Shown here: in pieces, positions 6,645 through 16,500 of the stretch
Layout of the letters: each line of letters begins with the position of its first letter
Numbering within the stretch: the stretch's first letter is position 1
Assembly: GCA_964590255.1 (NCBI GenBank)
Contig: CAZPYA010000064.1
Location: 1 to 31,764, forward strand
Direction of reading: 5' to 3'
DNA: 31,764 bases
Origin: JAKIYB01 sp964590255
GTDB taxonomy: Bacteria; Armatimonadota; Hebobacteria; CAIYQO01
Made by a program: the position numbers and the translations under genes
The notes under the pieces: generated by a model
Databases searched by the model: none
Told to the model about the DNA's origin: nothing
What the model saw: only the letters and a program-made list of their open reading frames with translations

Positions 6645-8774
6645 ATGGAACGCTTCCCTTTTCTCTTCGGCGCCCAATACTATCGTGCCCCGACCCCCGA
6701 GCCCGAATGTTGGGCGGGGGATTTCGCGCATATGCGCGAATTGGGCTTCAATGCGGTGAAGTTCTTCGTGCAATGGCGGTGGTCGCACCGTGCGCCGGAG
6801 CACTTTTTCTTCGATGACCTGGATGCGCTGATGGAATTGGCCGGCGCGCACGGGCTGGGGGTGACGCTGAACTTCATACTCGATATGGCGCCGGTGTGGC
6901 TGTATGACCGCTGTCCCGACGCGCGGCAGATCGACGTGATGGGCCACGTGGTGGAACCCTACGCCGTATCGCATCGCTCGGCGGGCGGGCATCCGGGGCC
7001 GTGCTACAACCACCCGGAGGCGCTGCTGCTACGGCGATCTTTCGTCGAGGAGGCGATCTACCGCTACCGCGCGCATCCCGCGCTGCAGATGTGGGACGTG
7101 TGGAATGAGCCGGAGCTGTCTTTCCAGCAACGCACGCCAAGCATGGCGAACATGGTCTGCTACTGCGATAACTGCCACCGTGGCTTTATCGGCTGGCTAC
7201 AACGCAAGTATGCCAGTCTCGATCATCTGAATGCCGTGTGGGGCCGTCCGTACGCCGTGTGGTCACAGGTAGAGATGCCGCGGGTGACCGGCTCGATACA
7301 GGACTTCATCGACTGGCGCGAGTTCCACCTGGACACCATGACCGGTGAAGCCCGCTGGCGGCTGGAGCTGGTGGCGTCGCTGGACTCGGCGCACGGGCGC
7401 TACCTGCACGTGGTGCCGGTGTGGTTCAGCGCCGTCACCTGCGTGGACGATTTCGCGGTGGCGGAGCCGTGCGAGGTGTTCGCGGCGACGATGAACGCCT
7501 CACCCGCCGCCACCACCCAGGTAGTCTCCGCCGCGCGTGGCAAGCGCTGCTACAACGTGGAGAGCCACGTCAACCACGGCTTCACCGATATCCACCAATC
7601 CATCATTGACGCCGCGGCGCTACGCCGTGATCTCCTTCCCCAGGTGGGGCTGGGCATCAAGGGCTTCCTCTTCTGGCAGTATCGCCCCGAGGTATTGGGC
7701 TGCGAGGCGCCGGCATGGGGCCTGGTGCGGCCGGACGGCACCGACCGCCCGGTCACCCGCGCCGCCCGCGACTTCTGGGGCGCCATCCGCCCATACGCCG
7801 ACGCGCTGCTGGAGGCGATGCCGGCCACGCCGCAGGTTGCCATCTGGAAGAGTCGGAAGAATGAGATCTTCCACTTCTGCACGCAGGGCACTATACAGAC
7901 GCTCAACACCGCCATCGATGCCTACACCCAGGCGCTATACTGGCAAAGCGTGCCGTTTAGCTATATTAATGCATCCATGCTGGTCGACGGCGCGCTGGAC
8001 GGCATCCGTGTGCTGGTGATGCCGAGTTGCTACTACCTGACACAGCCGGAGATCGACGCGCTGGACCGCTGGGTGCGCGCTGGCGGGGTGCTGCTGAATG
8101 AGGCGCACCTGGCCGGCTACAACGGCACCACCGGTCGTCATAGCCGCGTGCTGCCCGGCGGCGGGCTGGCGGAAGGGTGGGGGATTCGTGAAGTGGAAAG
8201 CACTTCATCCTTCCACCTGAAGCTGGACGAGCAGCAGGTGCTGGCCGGCGCCATGCCCGAGGACGTGCGCAAGGCGCTGGCGCAATACGGCACCGCCGGC
8301 GGCACGCATTATCCCATCCGCCTCGCCGGCGGCGGGTTGGCGTGGGGCGCGCACCGCTACGCGGAACTGGCGGGGGAGCGCATCGTCGCCGAGGGTGCGT
8401 TCAATGTGGCGCCGTGTCTCGCCTCGCTGCGCGTGGGCAACGGCGCCGTTCTCTATTGCGGCACAAATTTCGGTCAGGCGGAACCGGGGCGGGCGGGATT
8501 GCGGATCATGCTCGACCAAGCGCTGCGGATGGCTGGCGTGCGCGCGACCGCCGATTGCCTCACCTCCGCCGACAGCGTTCACCTGGATATCCTTCACCGC
8601 GACGGCCAGCCCGCCTTCGCCGTCGTCCTCAACCGCACGGCGGAGGAACAGACGATAACGGTGCAGACTTCCGGCCTCTGGCGTAGCCTTTTCACCGGGG
8701 CACAATGGCGGATGACGTCCGGCGATGCCGTGCTCGTGCCCGCAGCGATGGCGGAATTGTTTGAAATCGCGTAA
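6645..8774 (+). CDS. GH42 family beta-galactosidase-like glycoside hydrolase
   Basis: This 709-residue protein matches GH42 in length and order. A TIM barrel (about 10-395) carries the acid/base Glu155 in 'WNEPE' and the probable nucleophile Glu306 in 'YNVES'. The metal-site cysteines are Cys120 and the cluster Cys172-x-Cys174-x-x-Cys177, with the same spacing as the zinc site known in GH42. A trimerisation domain follows (about 400-610), with 'VLVMPSCYYL' and 'GGVLLNEAH', then a small C-terminal beta domain. There is no signal peptide, so the enzyme is cytoplasmic and probably cleaves terminal beta-galactosides or related sugars (some members take alpha-L-arabinopyranosides) from imported oligosaccharides. 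The ATG at 6645 lacks a good Shine-Dalgarno site. It converges on the next gene with 15 bases between stops. Confidence 0.93.
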   Translation: MERFPFLFGAQYYRAPTPEPECWAGDFAHMRELGFNAVKFFVQWRWSHRAPEHFFFDDLDALMELAGAHGLGVTLNFILDMAPVWLYDRCPDARQIDVMGHVVEPYAVSHRSAGGHPGPCYNHPEALLLRRSFVEEAIYRYRAHPALQMWDVWNEPELSFQQRTPSMANMVCYCDNCHRGFIGWLQRKYASLDHLNAVWGRPYAVWSQVEMPRVTGSIQDFIDWREFHLDTMTGEARWRLELVASLDSAHGRYLHVVPVWFSAVTCVDDFAVAEPCEVFAATMNASPAATTQVVSAARGKRCYNVESHVNHGFTDIHQSIIDAAALRRDLLPQVGLGIKGFLFWQYRPEVLGCEAPAWGLVRPDGTDRPVTRAARDFWGAIRPYADALLEAMPATPQVAIWKSRKNEIFHFCTQGTIQTLNTAIDAYTQALYWQSVPFSYINASMLVDGALDGIRVLVMPSCYYLTQPEIDALDRWVRAGGVLLNEAHLAGYNGTTGRHSRVLPGGGLAEGWGIREVESTSSFHLKLDEQQVLAGAMPEDVRKALAQYGTAGGTHYPIRLAGGGLAWGAHRYAELAGERIVAEGAFNVAPCLASLRVGNGAVLYCGTNFGQAEPGRAGLRIMLDQALRMAGVRATADCLTSADSVHLDILHRDGQPAFAVVLNRTAEEQTITVQTSGLWRSLFTGAQWRMTSGDAVLVPAAMAELFEIA

Positions 8775-8789
8775 TTGTTCGACCGCGAC

Positions 8790-9995
8790 TTACTCGGGCA
8801 GCAGGATCTCGCCGTGCTCGCTGGTAAGGTAGTCGTGCACGACATGGGCGGCGGACGGCTGCTGGTAGGTGCCGTCCGGCAGTTGGGTGGTGGTTTCCTT
8901 CAGGCGCGAGACGGTGTGGCCGCACGTCCAGATATTGTAGTTGCGCATGTGGCTGCACAGGCAGGTTTTGTCGGTGTCCCCCTGAGCGTAGGCGTCCAAA
9001 TACGAGCATTTCCCTTCGCTGTCCAGCGCGTAACCCAGCGCCTCGCATTGCGGGGGCATCTGCGAACCGATCGCCGGCGACTGCCGCAGCATGCGCATCG
9101 GGTAGCCGGTGACGGAGATGGTATTCACCACCACGTCCTCCGCCTGTGAGGCGAAGAAGGCCTGCTTGATGTGATCGGGCAGTCCGCTCTCCTTCGCGAT
9201 AGCGAAGCGAGTGGCGACTTGAATGCCCGACGCGCCGAGTTCGATCATCGCCAGGGCGTCCGCGCCGGTGAAGACGCCGCCCGCGGCAAGAATGGGGATT
9301 TTGAGCCCGTCGCCTTCCACCATGTGGATGACTTCCTGCATGATCGTACGCAGGTCGTAGTCGTACCAGTTCTCCGGAAAGCCGAGATGCCCGCCCGCCA
9401 GCGGGCCTTCCACGATGATGTAGTCCGGCATGCGCCCGGCTTTTTTCGCGCGGTTGAGGAAGATCTTCAGCGCGCGCGCCGATGAAACGATGATGCCCAG
9501 GCAGGCGTCGTGGAAGCGCGGATTCTCTTTCATTAATTCAAATGAGGCCATGTGCAACCCGGCACTGAGGGTGATGCCGTCAATGCCGGCGTCCAGCGCC
9601 GCGCACAGGCGGGCCTGCAACGTCTCGCGCGGTTGCCCCATCGTCAGCTTCTCCATCACGTTGATGAAGATAGCGCCGTTCGTTTTGCGGCTCATCGTGT
9701 CGCGTATCAGCAATTCAGTGGCCGCATGCACCGCCGTCAGGTCGAACAGCATTCCCGTTTTATCCAACGAATTCGCGAAATGCTTGTTCTGCGCATATCG
9801 CTCCCGCGCGAAGGTGGTGCCAAAGCGCATGTCGGCGACAGAGAGGATACCGGCATCGGACAGATGACCGATACCGCCAGTCGCGGCGACCGCGAGGGCA
9901 AGTTCTGGGACGGATATGTTCACACCCATGCCGCCGAGTATCAATGGAAGATACTCGCTCCGGCCGAGGCGAAGTGTATAATCTGCAAGACGCAA
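8790..9995 (-). CDS. Nitronate monooxygenase-like FMN enzyme (NPD family)
   Basis: This is a 401-residue TIM-barrel flavoprotein. 'LILGGMGVNIS' is the typical N-terminal strand, 'VEGPLAGGHLGFPENW' is the phosphate/active-site region with a conserved His, and 'ILAAGGVFTGADALAMIELGA' is the FMN phosphate-binding strand. The family oxidises nitronates or reduces related double bonds. The last 90 residues are unusual for their cysteines, with Cys-Leu-Cys and further single Cys residues near 'MRNYNIW', which might bind metal. The start chosen is TTG at 9995, which has AAGGAG at 10010-10005. ATG at 10031 is in frame but begins within a few bases of the predicted transcription start. The gene is divergent from the acetolactate decarboxylase gene. 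Confidence 0.85.
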   Translation of the reverse strand: MRLADYTLRLGRSEYLPLILGGMGVNISVPELALAVAATGGIGHLSDAGILSVADMRFGTTFARERYAQNKHFANSLDKTGMLFDLTAVHAATELLIRDTMSRKTNGAIFINVMEKLTMGQPRETLQARLCAALDAGIDGITLSAGLHMASFELMKENPRFHDACLGIIVSSARALKIFLNRAKKAGRMPDYIIVEGPLAGGHLGFPENWYDYDLRTIMQEVIHMVEGDGLKIPILAAGGVFTGADALAMIELGASGIQVATRFAIAKESGLPDHIKQAFFASQAEDVVVNTISVTGYPMRMLRQSPAIGSQMPPQCEALGYALDSEGKCSYLDAYAQGDTDKTCLCSHMRNYNIWTCGHTVSRLKETTTQLPDGTYQQPSAAHVVHDYLTSEHGEILLPE

Positions 9996-10040
9996 CGAAC
10001 ACTGCTCCTTCACGCCATGCGCGATGAGCATGACGAAACA

Positions 10041-10046
10041 ATTATA
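10041..10046 (-). promoter_or_regulatory. -10 box for the nitronate monooxygenase gene
   Basis: On the minus strand the sequence reads a perfect TATAAT, with no good -35 box at 16-18 bases. Transcription would start near 10034. That leaves a leader of about 40 bases to the TTG at 9995, or an almost leaderless message if the ATG at 10031 is used. Confidence 0.45.
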
Positions 10047-10193
10047 CCCGATTTTGACGAAGAAATCTGCATTTTTCCAGAAGCTGAGCTGGGGATAACC
10101 TGCTTTTATTGCGGTATACGCCTATCTGGCGCACAAGGAAGCCGACGGGGGAAGGTGGAATTGAAAGAAGAACACTGCGCGAAGGAGGCTCTC

Positions 10194-10970
10194 ATGCGCC
10201 GACACATCACCTGCCTGGTATGGCTGACGCTCATCGCCTGCACCTGTGGCATCGCCGCGGAGAACCAGCGCGATACGCTCTACCAGGTTTCGACACTCAG
10301 CGCGTTGATGCTGGGCATCTACGACGGCCAGATGCCGGTAAACGAGCTGCTGCGCCACGGCAATTTCGGCCTGGGCACCTTCACGAAGCTCGACGGCGAG
10401 ATGCTGGTACTCGACGGCAAGTGTTACCAAATCAAGTCAGACGGCTCGGTGCTGCAGGTGCCGCACACCCTCACCAGTCCCTTTGCCGCGGTCACCACCT
10501 TTGAAGCCGATCAGACGATGGTGATCAATTCCGCGACGAGTCTCGCCGATCTGGAGCAGCGCATCGATGCGGTGCTGCCCACGGCGAACTGGTTCTACGC
10601 GGTGAAGATCACCGGCACTTTCACGCTGGTGAAGGCGCGCAGCGTGCCCATGCAGCAGCAGCCGTATAAATCGCTGGTAGAGGTGGTGAAGACGCAGCCG
10701 GTCTTCCAACTGGAGACGGTGAAGGGCACTATGGTCGGTTTCCGTTGCCCGGTCTTCGCCGCCGGCCTGAACGTGCCCGGCTACCATTTCCATTTTATTA
10801 GCGACGACCGGAAATCCGGCGGTCACGTGCTGGACGCCCGCCTGCTCGCTGGCGCAGTGGGCATCGACGCCACCCCCGCCTTTCTGCTTGCGCTGCCCTC
10901 CGACGCCGCCTTCACCAAGGCCGACCTTTCCACCGACAAACCCGCCGACGTGCAGAAAGTCGAGAAATAA
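10194..10970 (+). CDS. budA: Alpha-acetolactate decarboxylase with signal peptide
   Basis: This 258-residue enzyme converts acetolactate to acetoin and CO2. The zinc ligands are clear: His198-x-His200 in 'GYHFHFISDD' and His211 in 'SGGHVLD', with the same 194/196/207 spacing known from the Brevibacillus enzyme. 'LDGEM' (Glu69) and Arg149 fit the catalytic Glu and Arg of the family. The N-terminus has two Arg residues, a hydrophobic stretch 'CLVWLTLIACTCGIAA' and a likely cleavage after Ala22, so the protein is probably exported. A cysteine pair in that stretch means a lipoprotein variant cannot be fully excluded, although no standard lipobox is seen. GAAGGAGG at 10181-10188 fixes the ATG. No acetolactate synthase or acetoin gene lies nearby. 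The intergenic stretch 10047-10180 shows no clear promoter. Confidence 0.93.
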   Translation: MRRHITCLVWLTLIACTCGIAAENQRDTLYQVSTLSALMLGIYDGQMPVNELLRHGNFGLGTFTKLDGEMLVLDGKCYQIKSDGSVLQVPHTLTSPFAAVTTFEADQTMVINSATSLADLEQRIDAVLPTANWFYAVKITGTFTLVKARSVPMQQQPYKSLVEVVKTQPVFQLETVKGTMVGFRCPVFAAGLNVPGYHFHFISDDRKSGGHVLDARLLAGAVGIDATPAFLLALPSDAAFTKADLSTDKPADVQKVEK

Positions 10971-11029
10971 GCATTACCACCCCGCTGCTGGATGACTCGC
11001 TGGCCCATGGCCCCATTCGCACGCAATGG

Positions 11030-13315
11030 ATGGGCGCGTGGATTTGGGCAAATGATGACATTGCCGACCGCAATGTCTACGCACATTTCCTGCGGTACTT
11101 CACTTGCGCGTACTCGGCGAAGCTGCATATAGCCATCACCGCTGACAGCCACTATTCGCTGTATCTGGACGGCAAATTCATTGTCCGCGGCCCGGCGCGC
11201 AGCCATCTGGAATTCTACACGGTTGACTCTTTCGTGTTGGATGTCGAACCGGGTACGCACAGGCTTTATGTCCTTGTCCATCATGTCGGCGAAGTGAACG
11301 CCACCATGATGCTCGGGCGGCCGGGGTTGCTGGCCGGCGTGCGGCTGGTGTTGCCATCCGGACAGAATGAAGACCTGTCCACGTCCAGCGGGTGGTTGGC
11401 GTATGTCTCCACAGCCTGGAAGAAAGACCTGCCGGCGATGATGTCCCACTTCGGCTTCTGGGAAGAGCTGGACCTGGAGTGCCGGAAGTGGGAGGGTGAC
11501 AATCTCTACGAGTGGCAATCGGCTGTCGAACTCGGTCATCCGCCCATGACGCCGTGGACGCGCCTGGTGGAGCGCGATATTGAACTGCCGGAATACCAGC
11601 CGGTGGCTGCGACGATCGTCGGTGGCGGCACCTGGGAGAGGGGAAAATACGATCCGATCCCCTCGGTTACCGTCGCCTCGCGTGAGCGTATACCCGCGCC
11701 GATGGCGCTGCCAGCTACCTTCACCGAGAACGGCTATCTCACTGTCGACTTCGGGCGCACGGTGTCCGGTTATGTCTGCCTTGACTGCGCTGGTGCGCAC
11801 GGGAGTCAGATCGTCGAATTGTCGTATGACGAAATCCTCACTTCTGACGGATCGGTGAATCCGGAGCGCAGTTACGCCCATCTCACCGACCGATATATTT
11901 TGCATGGTGCGGCACAGTGGTTCCAGGCTACCCATCCGCGCGGTTTTCGGTACGTCACTATTGACGTCACCCCGAATGGCGGGCCACTGACCATCACTGG
12001 CGTGTCGGCCATCGAGGAAACGTATCCCTTCCGCTTGCAAGGCGCGTTTGCGTCGTCGGACACGCAACTGAATAGCTTTATGCAAAAGAGCGCGGAGAAC
12101 GTGCGCATCTGCACCACCGACTGCTTCACCGACTGCGCCACCCGCGAGCGGGTGCATTGGACGGAAGACCTGTATATGCACAGCCGCGCCAGCGCGTATG
12201 CCTTCGGCGATACGGCGATGATGCGCCACGCGCTCTTCCAGGCGGCGCAGTGCGTGCTGCCCGACGGCCGCATTAACGGCTTCATGCCCTCCGAGCGCAC
12301 GAATTGCGCCTTTGCCGCCAGCAGCATTATGTGGCTGCACACGCTGGTCGATTACTGGCTGCACGCGGGTAACGACGACATCTGCGCGCTGCTGCCCACG
12401 GCACGGCGCCTGCTGGCGATGATGGCCGGGCAAGAAGACGCGGCCGGCCTGCTCGCCGGCTGGCCGGCCGGGCAGTTCTGGGATTGGGCGCCCATCGACG
12501 GCGACGGCTGCCTGCTGCTCACCAATTCCGCCTATGTCTGGGCGCTGGCGCGGCTGGCTGGGCATCCCGTCTTTGCCGACTTCGGTGGTGGGGTGGCGGC
12601 GAAGGCGGAAACGATTCGCCGCGCCGCACATGCGCGCTTCTGGGACGCCGACCGCGGTTTATACCGCGATGCCAACCCCACCGAGGCAACGCCTATCTAC
12701 AGCCAGCAGGCGAACACGATGGCGGTGCTGGCGGGCATTTGTCCGGAATCCGAGCGCGTGCCGCTGTTGCAGCGCCTCATCGACCCCGCTAACCTCGGTC
12801 CGGTGCCGGTGGGCGAGGATAGCCTGAAAGCGCACAACCGCCCGGCGCCGGAGAAACTGGTGCCCATGGGCACGCTGTGGTTCGCGCACTTCCTCATTCA
12901 GGCGCTCTTTGAACATGGCATGACTGATGAGGCGTTGGCGCAGATGCGCGTCTTCTGGGGCGCCTACGACGACTTGCCCACCTTCCCCGAGACGCGCATT
13001 CAAGCGGGCAACACTGGCATGTGCCACGGTTGGGCCGCCGGCCCGGCATACCTGCTGCCGGCTTTCGTCCTCGGCGTGCAGCCGAGCGACGCGGGCTGGA
13101 AAACCGTTCGTTTCGCCCCCAACCCGGGTGATGTGGCGCAGGCATCCGGGCGTTTCACCACGCCCCACGGCGAGTTGTCCGCCGCCTGGCAGTTCACCGA
13201 CGCCCGCTACAGCGCCGAAGTGGTCATCCCCGCCGGCGTTCGCCTGCAGGTCGAGTTGCCCGGTGAACACGACACCTTCGACGGCCCCGCCACCTGGCGC
13301 GGCGAATGGGCGTGA
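11030..13315 (+). CDS. GH78 family alpha-L-rhamnosidase-like protein
   Basis: This 761-residue protein is built from beta-sandwich domains followed by an alpha/alpha-six barrel. 'GAWIWAND' opens the N-terminal jelly roll, which has 'YSLYLDGKFIVRGP', a strand motif seen in rhamnosidase sugar-binding domains. The catalytic barrel carries 'DCATRERVHWTED', with Asp near 368, Glu near 374 and Asp near 380, corresponding to the family's DCP.RdER.gW.gD motif. Near the C-terminus 'MCHGWAAGPAYLLP' matches the conserved CHGWSAGP region. No signal peptide is visible. The ATG at 11030 has no Shine-Dalgarno site. The frame is open upstream and reads acceptably back to about 10973, so the true start may be a non-ATG codon up to 19 codons earlier. 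It probably removes terminal L-rhamnose from oligosaccharides or glycosides. Confidence 0.87.
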   Translation: MGAWIWANDDIADRNVYAHFLRYFTCAYSAKLHIAITADSHYSLYLDGKFIVRGPARSHLEFYTVDSFVLDVEPGTHRLYVLVHHVGEVNATMMLGRPGLLAGVRLVLPSGQNEDLSTSSGWLAYVSTAWKKDLPAMMSHFGFWEELDLECRKWEGDNLYEWQSAVELGHPPMTPWTRLVERDIELPEYQPVAATIVGGGTWERGKYDPIPSVTVASRERIPAPMALPATFTENGYLTVDFGRTVSGYVCLDCAGAHGSQIVELSYDEILTSDGSVNPERSYAHLTDRYILHGAAQWFQATHPRGFRYVTIDVTPNGGPLTITGVSAIEETYPFRLQGAFASSDTQLNSFMQKSAENVRICTTDCFTDCATRERVHWTEDLYMHSRASAYAFGDTAMMRHALFQAAQCVLPDGRINGFMPSERTNCAFAASSIMWLHTLVDYWLHAGNDDICALLPTARRLLAMMAGQEDAAGLLAGWPAGQFWDWAPIDGDGCLLLTNSAYVWALARLAGHPVFADFGGGVAAKAETIRRAAHARFWDADRGLYRDANPTEATPIYSQQANTMAVLAGICPESERVPLLQRLIDPANLGPVPVGEDSLKAHNRPAPEKLVPMGTLWFAHFLIQALFEHGMTDEALAQMRVFWGAYDDLPTFPETRIQAGNTGMCHGWAAGPAYLLPAFVLGVQPSDAGWKTVRFAPNPGDVAQASGRFTTPHGELSAAWQFTDARYSAEVVIPAGVRLQVELPGEHDTFDGPATWRGEWA

Positions 13316-13533
13316 TGGAAATGCAGAATGGGAATGGTGAATGCTGAATACTATTGATTGGTTGAGAGAGCAGAGAAATGCGTGACTGTTACCATTATTC
13401 CACCTGCACCACACCGCTACCAGCCCATCGAATACAATCACGCAAACCGGTGTCTAACCATATCAGCGATATCCTGCCGGCTTCAGCCGGCTTCACACAG
13501 ACCCCGGCTTTTGCCAGGGGCAGAGGTAGCCGA
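13316..13533 (+). other. Intergenic leader with a tandem 10-base repeat
   Basis: These 218 bases hold no convincing gene, although the downstream frame is open from 13378. The first 52 codons of that frame encode a basic, non-hydrophobic stretch unlike a signal peptide. GCCGGCTTCA is repeated exactly in tandem at 13476-13485 and 13486-13495. No confident promoter or terminator was found; TTGAGA near 13359 lacks a good -10 partner. Confidence 0.4.
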
Positions 13534-16500
13534 ATGTATCGATATCTGATTGCACTTGTTACGCTGCTCACAGCCGTCATGGCCATCGCCGCGCCGCCAA
13601 AACCGCTGGCCACCTTCACCCTGCACGAGGATTTCGGCGTGTCGCATCCTGAGCAGATCGTCTATACCGCGACGCTGCCGAAGGTGAAGGCGGCCGAGGT
13701 GATGGTGCTGGATGACAAAGAGAAACCGGCGCAGTTCCAGCTCATGCGTGATGGCCGCATCGCCTTGCGCACCGATCTGCCGGCGGGTATGACAAAGACC
13801 TGGCGGCTGGTCGCCGGCAAGGCACCGTTCATTCCCGGCGTGCAGGTGGTCGAGACGCCGGAGGGCTACGTCATCGCGAACGAAGTGATCGCCATCCGTG
13901 TGCCGAAGGTCGCTGCCGACCTGGCGAAGACGCCGGCACCTATCCAGGGGCTGCGCTTCCAGGATGGTACCTGGACGGCGGTCGGGCCGAATTATATGGC
14001 GCGCCCGGCCACGTCGATGACCGTGGAATTCCTTGAGCGCGGCCCGTTGGTGACCCGCGTGAAGATTGGCTACGTTTTCGCCACCGGCCCATTGCACTCG
14101 CACCTGAACAGCCCGGACTACCCCGACGTGCCTGCCGGTGACCGCCCCTACAGCACCACCATCGAGGTGCATGCCGGCCAGCCGTCCATCACCTTCGAGG
14201 AAGCGTGCGAGACGGAAATCTCCTACAAAGTCGATATCACCAACGGCCTCACCCCCGATACAGGGCAATATCGCGGCCACCACGCCAACACTGTCGATGA
14301 GGGGATGGATCCGGACGGGAAAGTCTATCAATATGGCGGCAATGTCCGCCACGACGCGTTGGTGAACCTGAAATACGAAGGCAAGGGGAAGGACCGCTGG
14401 TCGGGAACCACCTACCCGTATATGTCCCACTGGGATCCCTGGGCGGTAAGCACTGGCTTCTACTGGTTCCTCTATGATTCCCGTCCGAACGGCACGGACA
14501 ACCTTTTCGGCATCTTCGCCGGCCCGGCTTCGCGGCTCATCAATCCTGGTCTTACCGGCGTCAGTTTTGACACCAATCTCGTCGATGGCCAGCCGCGCGC
14601 CGGCCTGCAGGTGCGCTTTCAACGGCTCATGCCTACCCAGTATTACACCACCCATATGCGCTTCGGCTGGGGCATCTACCTGGGAAAAAAGAGCGTCGAC
14701 GTGAAGCCGCCTTTTCAAGTACAAGGCATTAATACACAGATGAATCTGCGCTCGGGCGTGAATCTGAACACGCTGTCGAAGCTGCCCGTCGATTTCCCCG
14801 ATCCGAAGGAAGGCTACGGCGGCCTTTACGCTCCGGTAACGTCATGGAAAGGCGTGGCGGAGGGGCTGCGCGACGAACGCAAAGCCGGCGGAAAAACATT
14901 CTATGGACAGCAATATAATGCGAATCCCTATTTCCAGCCCATCCTCGACTTCTGGGCTGATCCCGGCGAGGCGACGGCGACGAAAGCCGTCGGCGTTGTC
15001 ACCGGTTTCGCCAAGAGTTACCTGAATACACTGGTGAATGGTGAAGGCATCTATGAGCACAGCACCCACTACTTCATGGGCGCGTCCGGCATGTCGGCTT
15101 ACGTGAATTGGGCGGACTTGCTGTTGGCCTCCGAGCACCTGCCGGCGGCGCAGAAGGCGAAGCTGAAGCAGGCGTCAGCGCTTTTCGCCACCATGTTGTG
15201 GAACCACGATGTCACCCCCATGCAGCCGAACTGCGGCATGAACTGGGGCCCGGCGAACATGGCGTCGATGTGGTTGGGCACGCGCTTTACCTTTACGCTC
15301 TTCCTCTCCAATCATCCGATTTTTGCGAAAGAAGTGGAGAACGTGCGCAAAGAGGCGCTGAATCTGCTGAAAGACTACACTAATGAAGCCGGCGCCTGCA
15401 GCGCCAGCGCGCACTACACCGGCGCCTCCATGGTACCCATCCTCAATCTGCTGCAGCAGATGCAGCGGCGCGGGGTGATGGACGCCTTCGCCACCGAAAA
15501 GCGTCTCACCGATTACGCCGAGTGGGAGATGCAACTCCTCACCCCGCCTGAAGTGCGCTTCGGCGGCCTGCGTAAGATCGTCGCTGTCGGCGACGGCTCC
15601 ACCGAGCAAAACGTGCGCATCGGACAGATCGGTACCGGCTTCGCGAAAGCGAATCCCGCGCTCTCCGCCCGGCTCATGGGCGCGTGGCAGGGGATGGGCA
15701 AGCCGCAGGACAACTTCTACGGCGCCTCGATGCTGAAGATCGACGCCACCCTGCCGGCGACGTCGCCAAAGCTGGGCAATGCCCAGTTCGACGGCTGGAT
15801 GAGCGTGCTGCGCCACGGCTGGGAGACGAAAGACGAGACGTCGATCCACTTCGTCAACGGCGACTACCTCACCGACCACCGCCACAACGACCAGGGGCAG
15901 TTAGTCATCTACGCCCTCGGCGCGCCGCTACTGCTGGATTTCGGCAGCATGTATTATCCGCGCCCGTCCGGCGCTTATATGCATAGCATGGCGCTGCCCG
16001 AATCCCTCCTCGGCTTCAAGTGGGATGCCGATCGCGTGCCGCTGGATAAGCCGGGCGAGAATTATTCTATCTGGCTCGGACAGACGGTGGGCACGCCGCT
16101 GCTGTCTTTCACCGAAAGCGCCTCAGCGAGCGCCACCTTCGGCCGCGGCAAGGAGCGGGCGATGATCTGGCAGCGCACCGTGCGTAACCTGCACCCCGAC
16201 CCGGCGCATCCGGTGATCGTCATTGAGGACGTGTTCGGTAATGCGCTGGCCGGCAAGCCGGTCATCAATACTTTCACCATGATGGCGCAGGGCGCGGTGC
16301 AAACCCCTACCGGCCCGCAAACGCCGCGGGAGCCGCTCCACACCCCTGACCAGAACACCACGCCGGACAAGTTGCCCTCCGCCGGACCGGCCTTCCCACT
16401 GGCGGCCGGCCTGAACAAGTTTGCCTTCACCGGTCAGTGGCTCATCGACTGGGAGCTATATACCGATGCGCCGGCGGCGATGCAGGCCTCTATCGGTCAT

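Noticed and set aside
8775..8789. Terminator between the converging GH42 and nitronate monooxygenase genes
   Set aside because: Only 15 bases lie between the stops and no hairpin with a T-run is visible.
10823..12631. Long minus-strand open frame (602 codons) opposite the rhamnosidase-like gene
   Set aside because: It is Arg/His/Gly-rich, shows no domain, and mirrors the plus-strand codon bias of a GC-rich gene that has clear family motifs.
13378..13533. N-terminal extension of the heparinase-like protein from ATG 13378
   Set aside because: The 52 added residues are polar and would bury a clear signal peptide that starts at 13534 with its own Shine-Dalgarno site.
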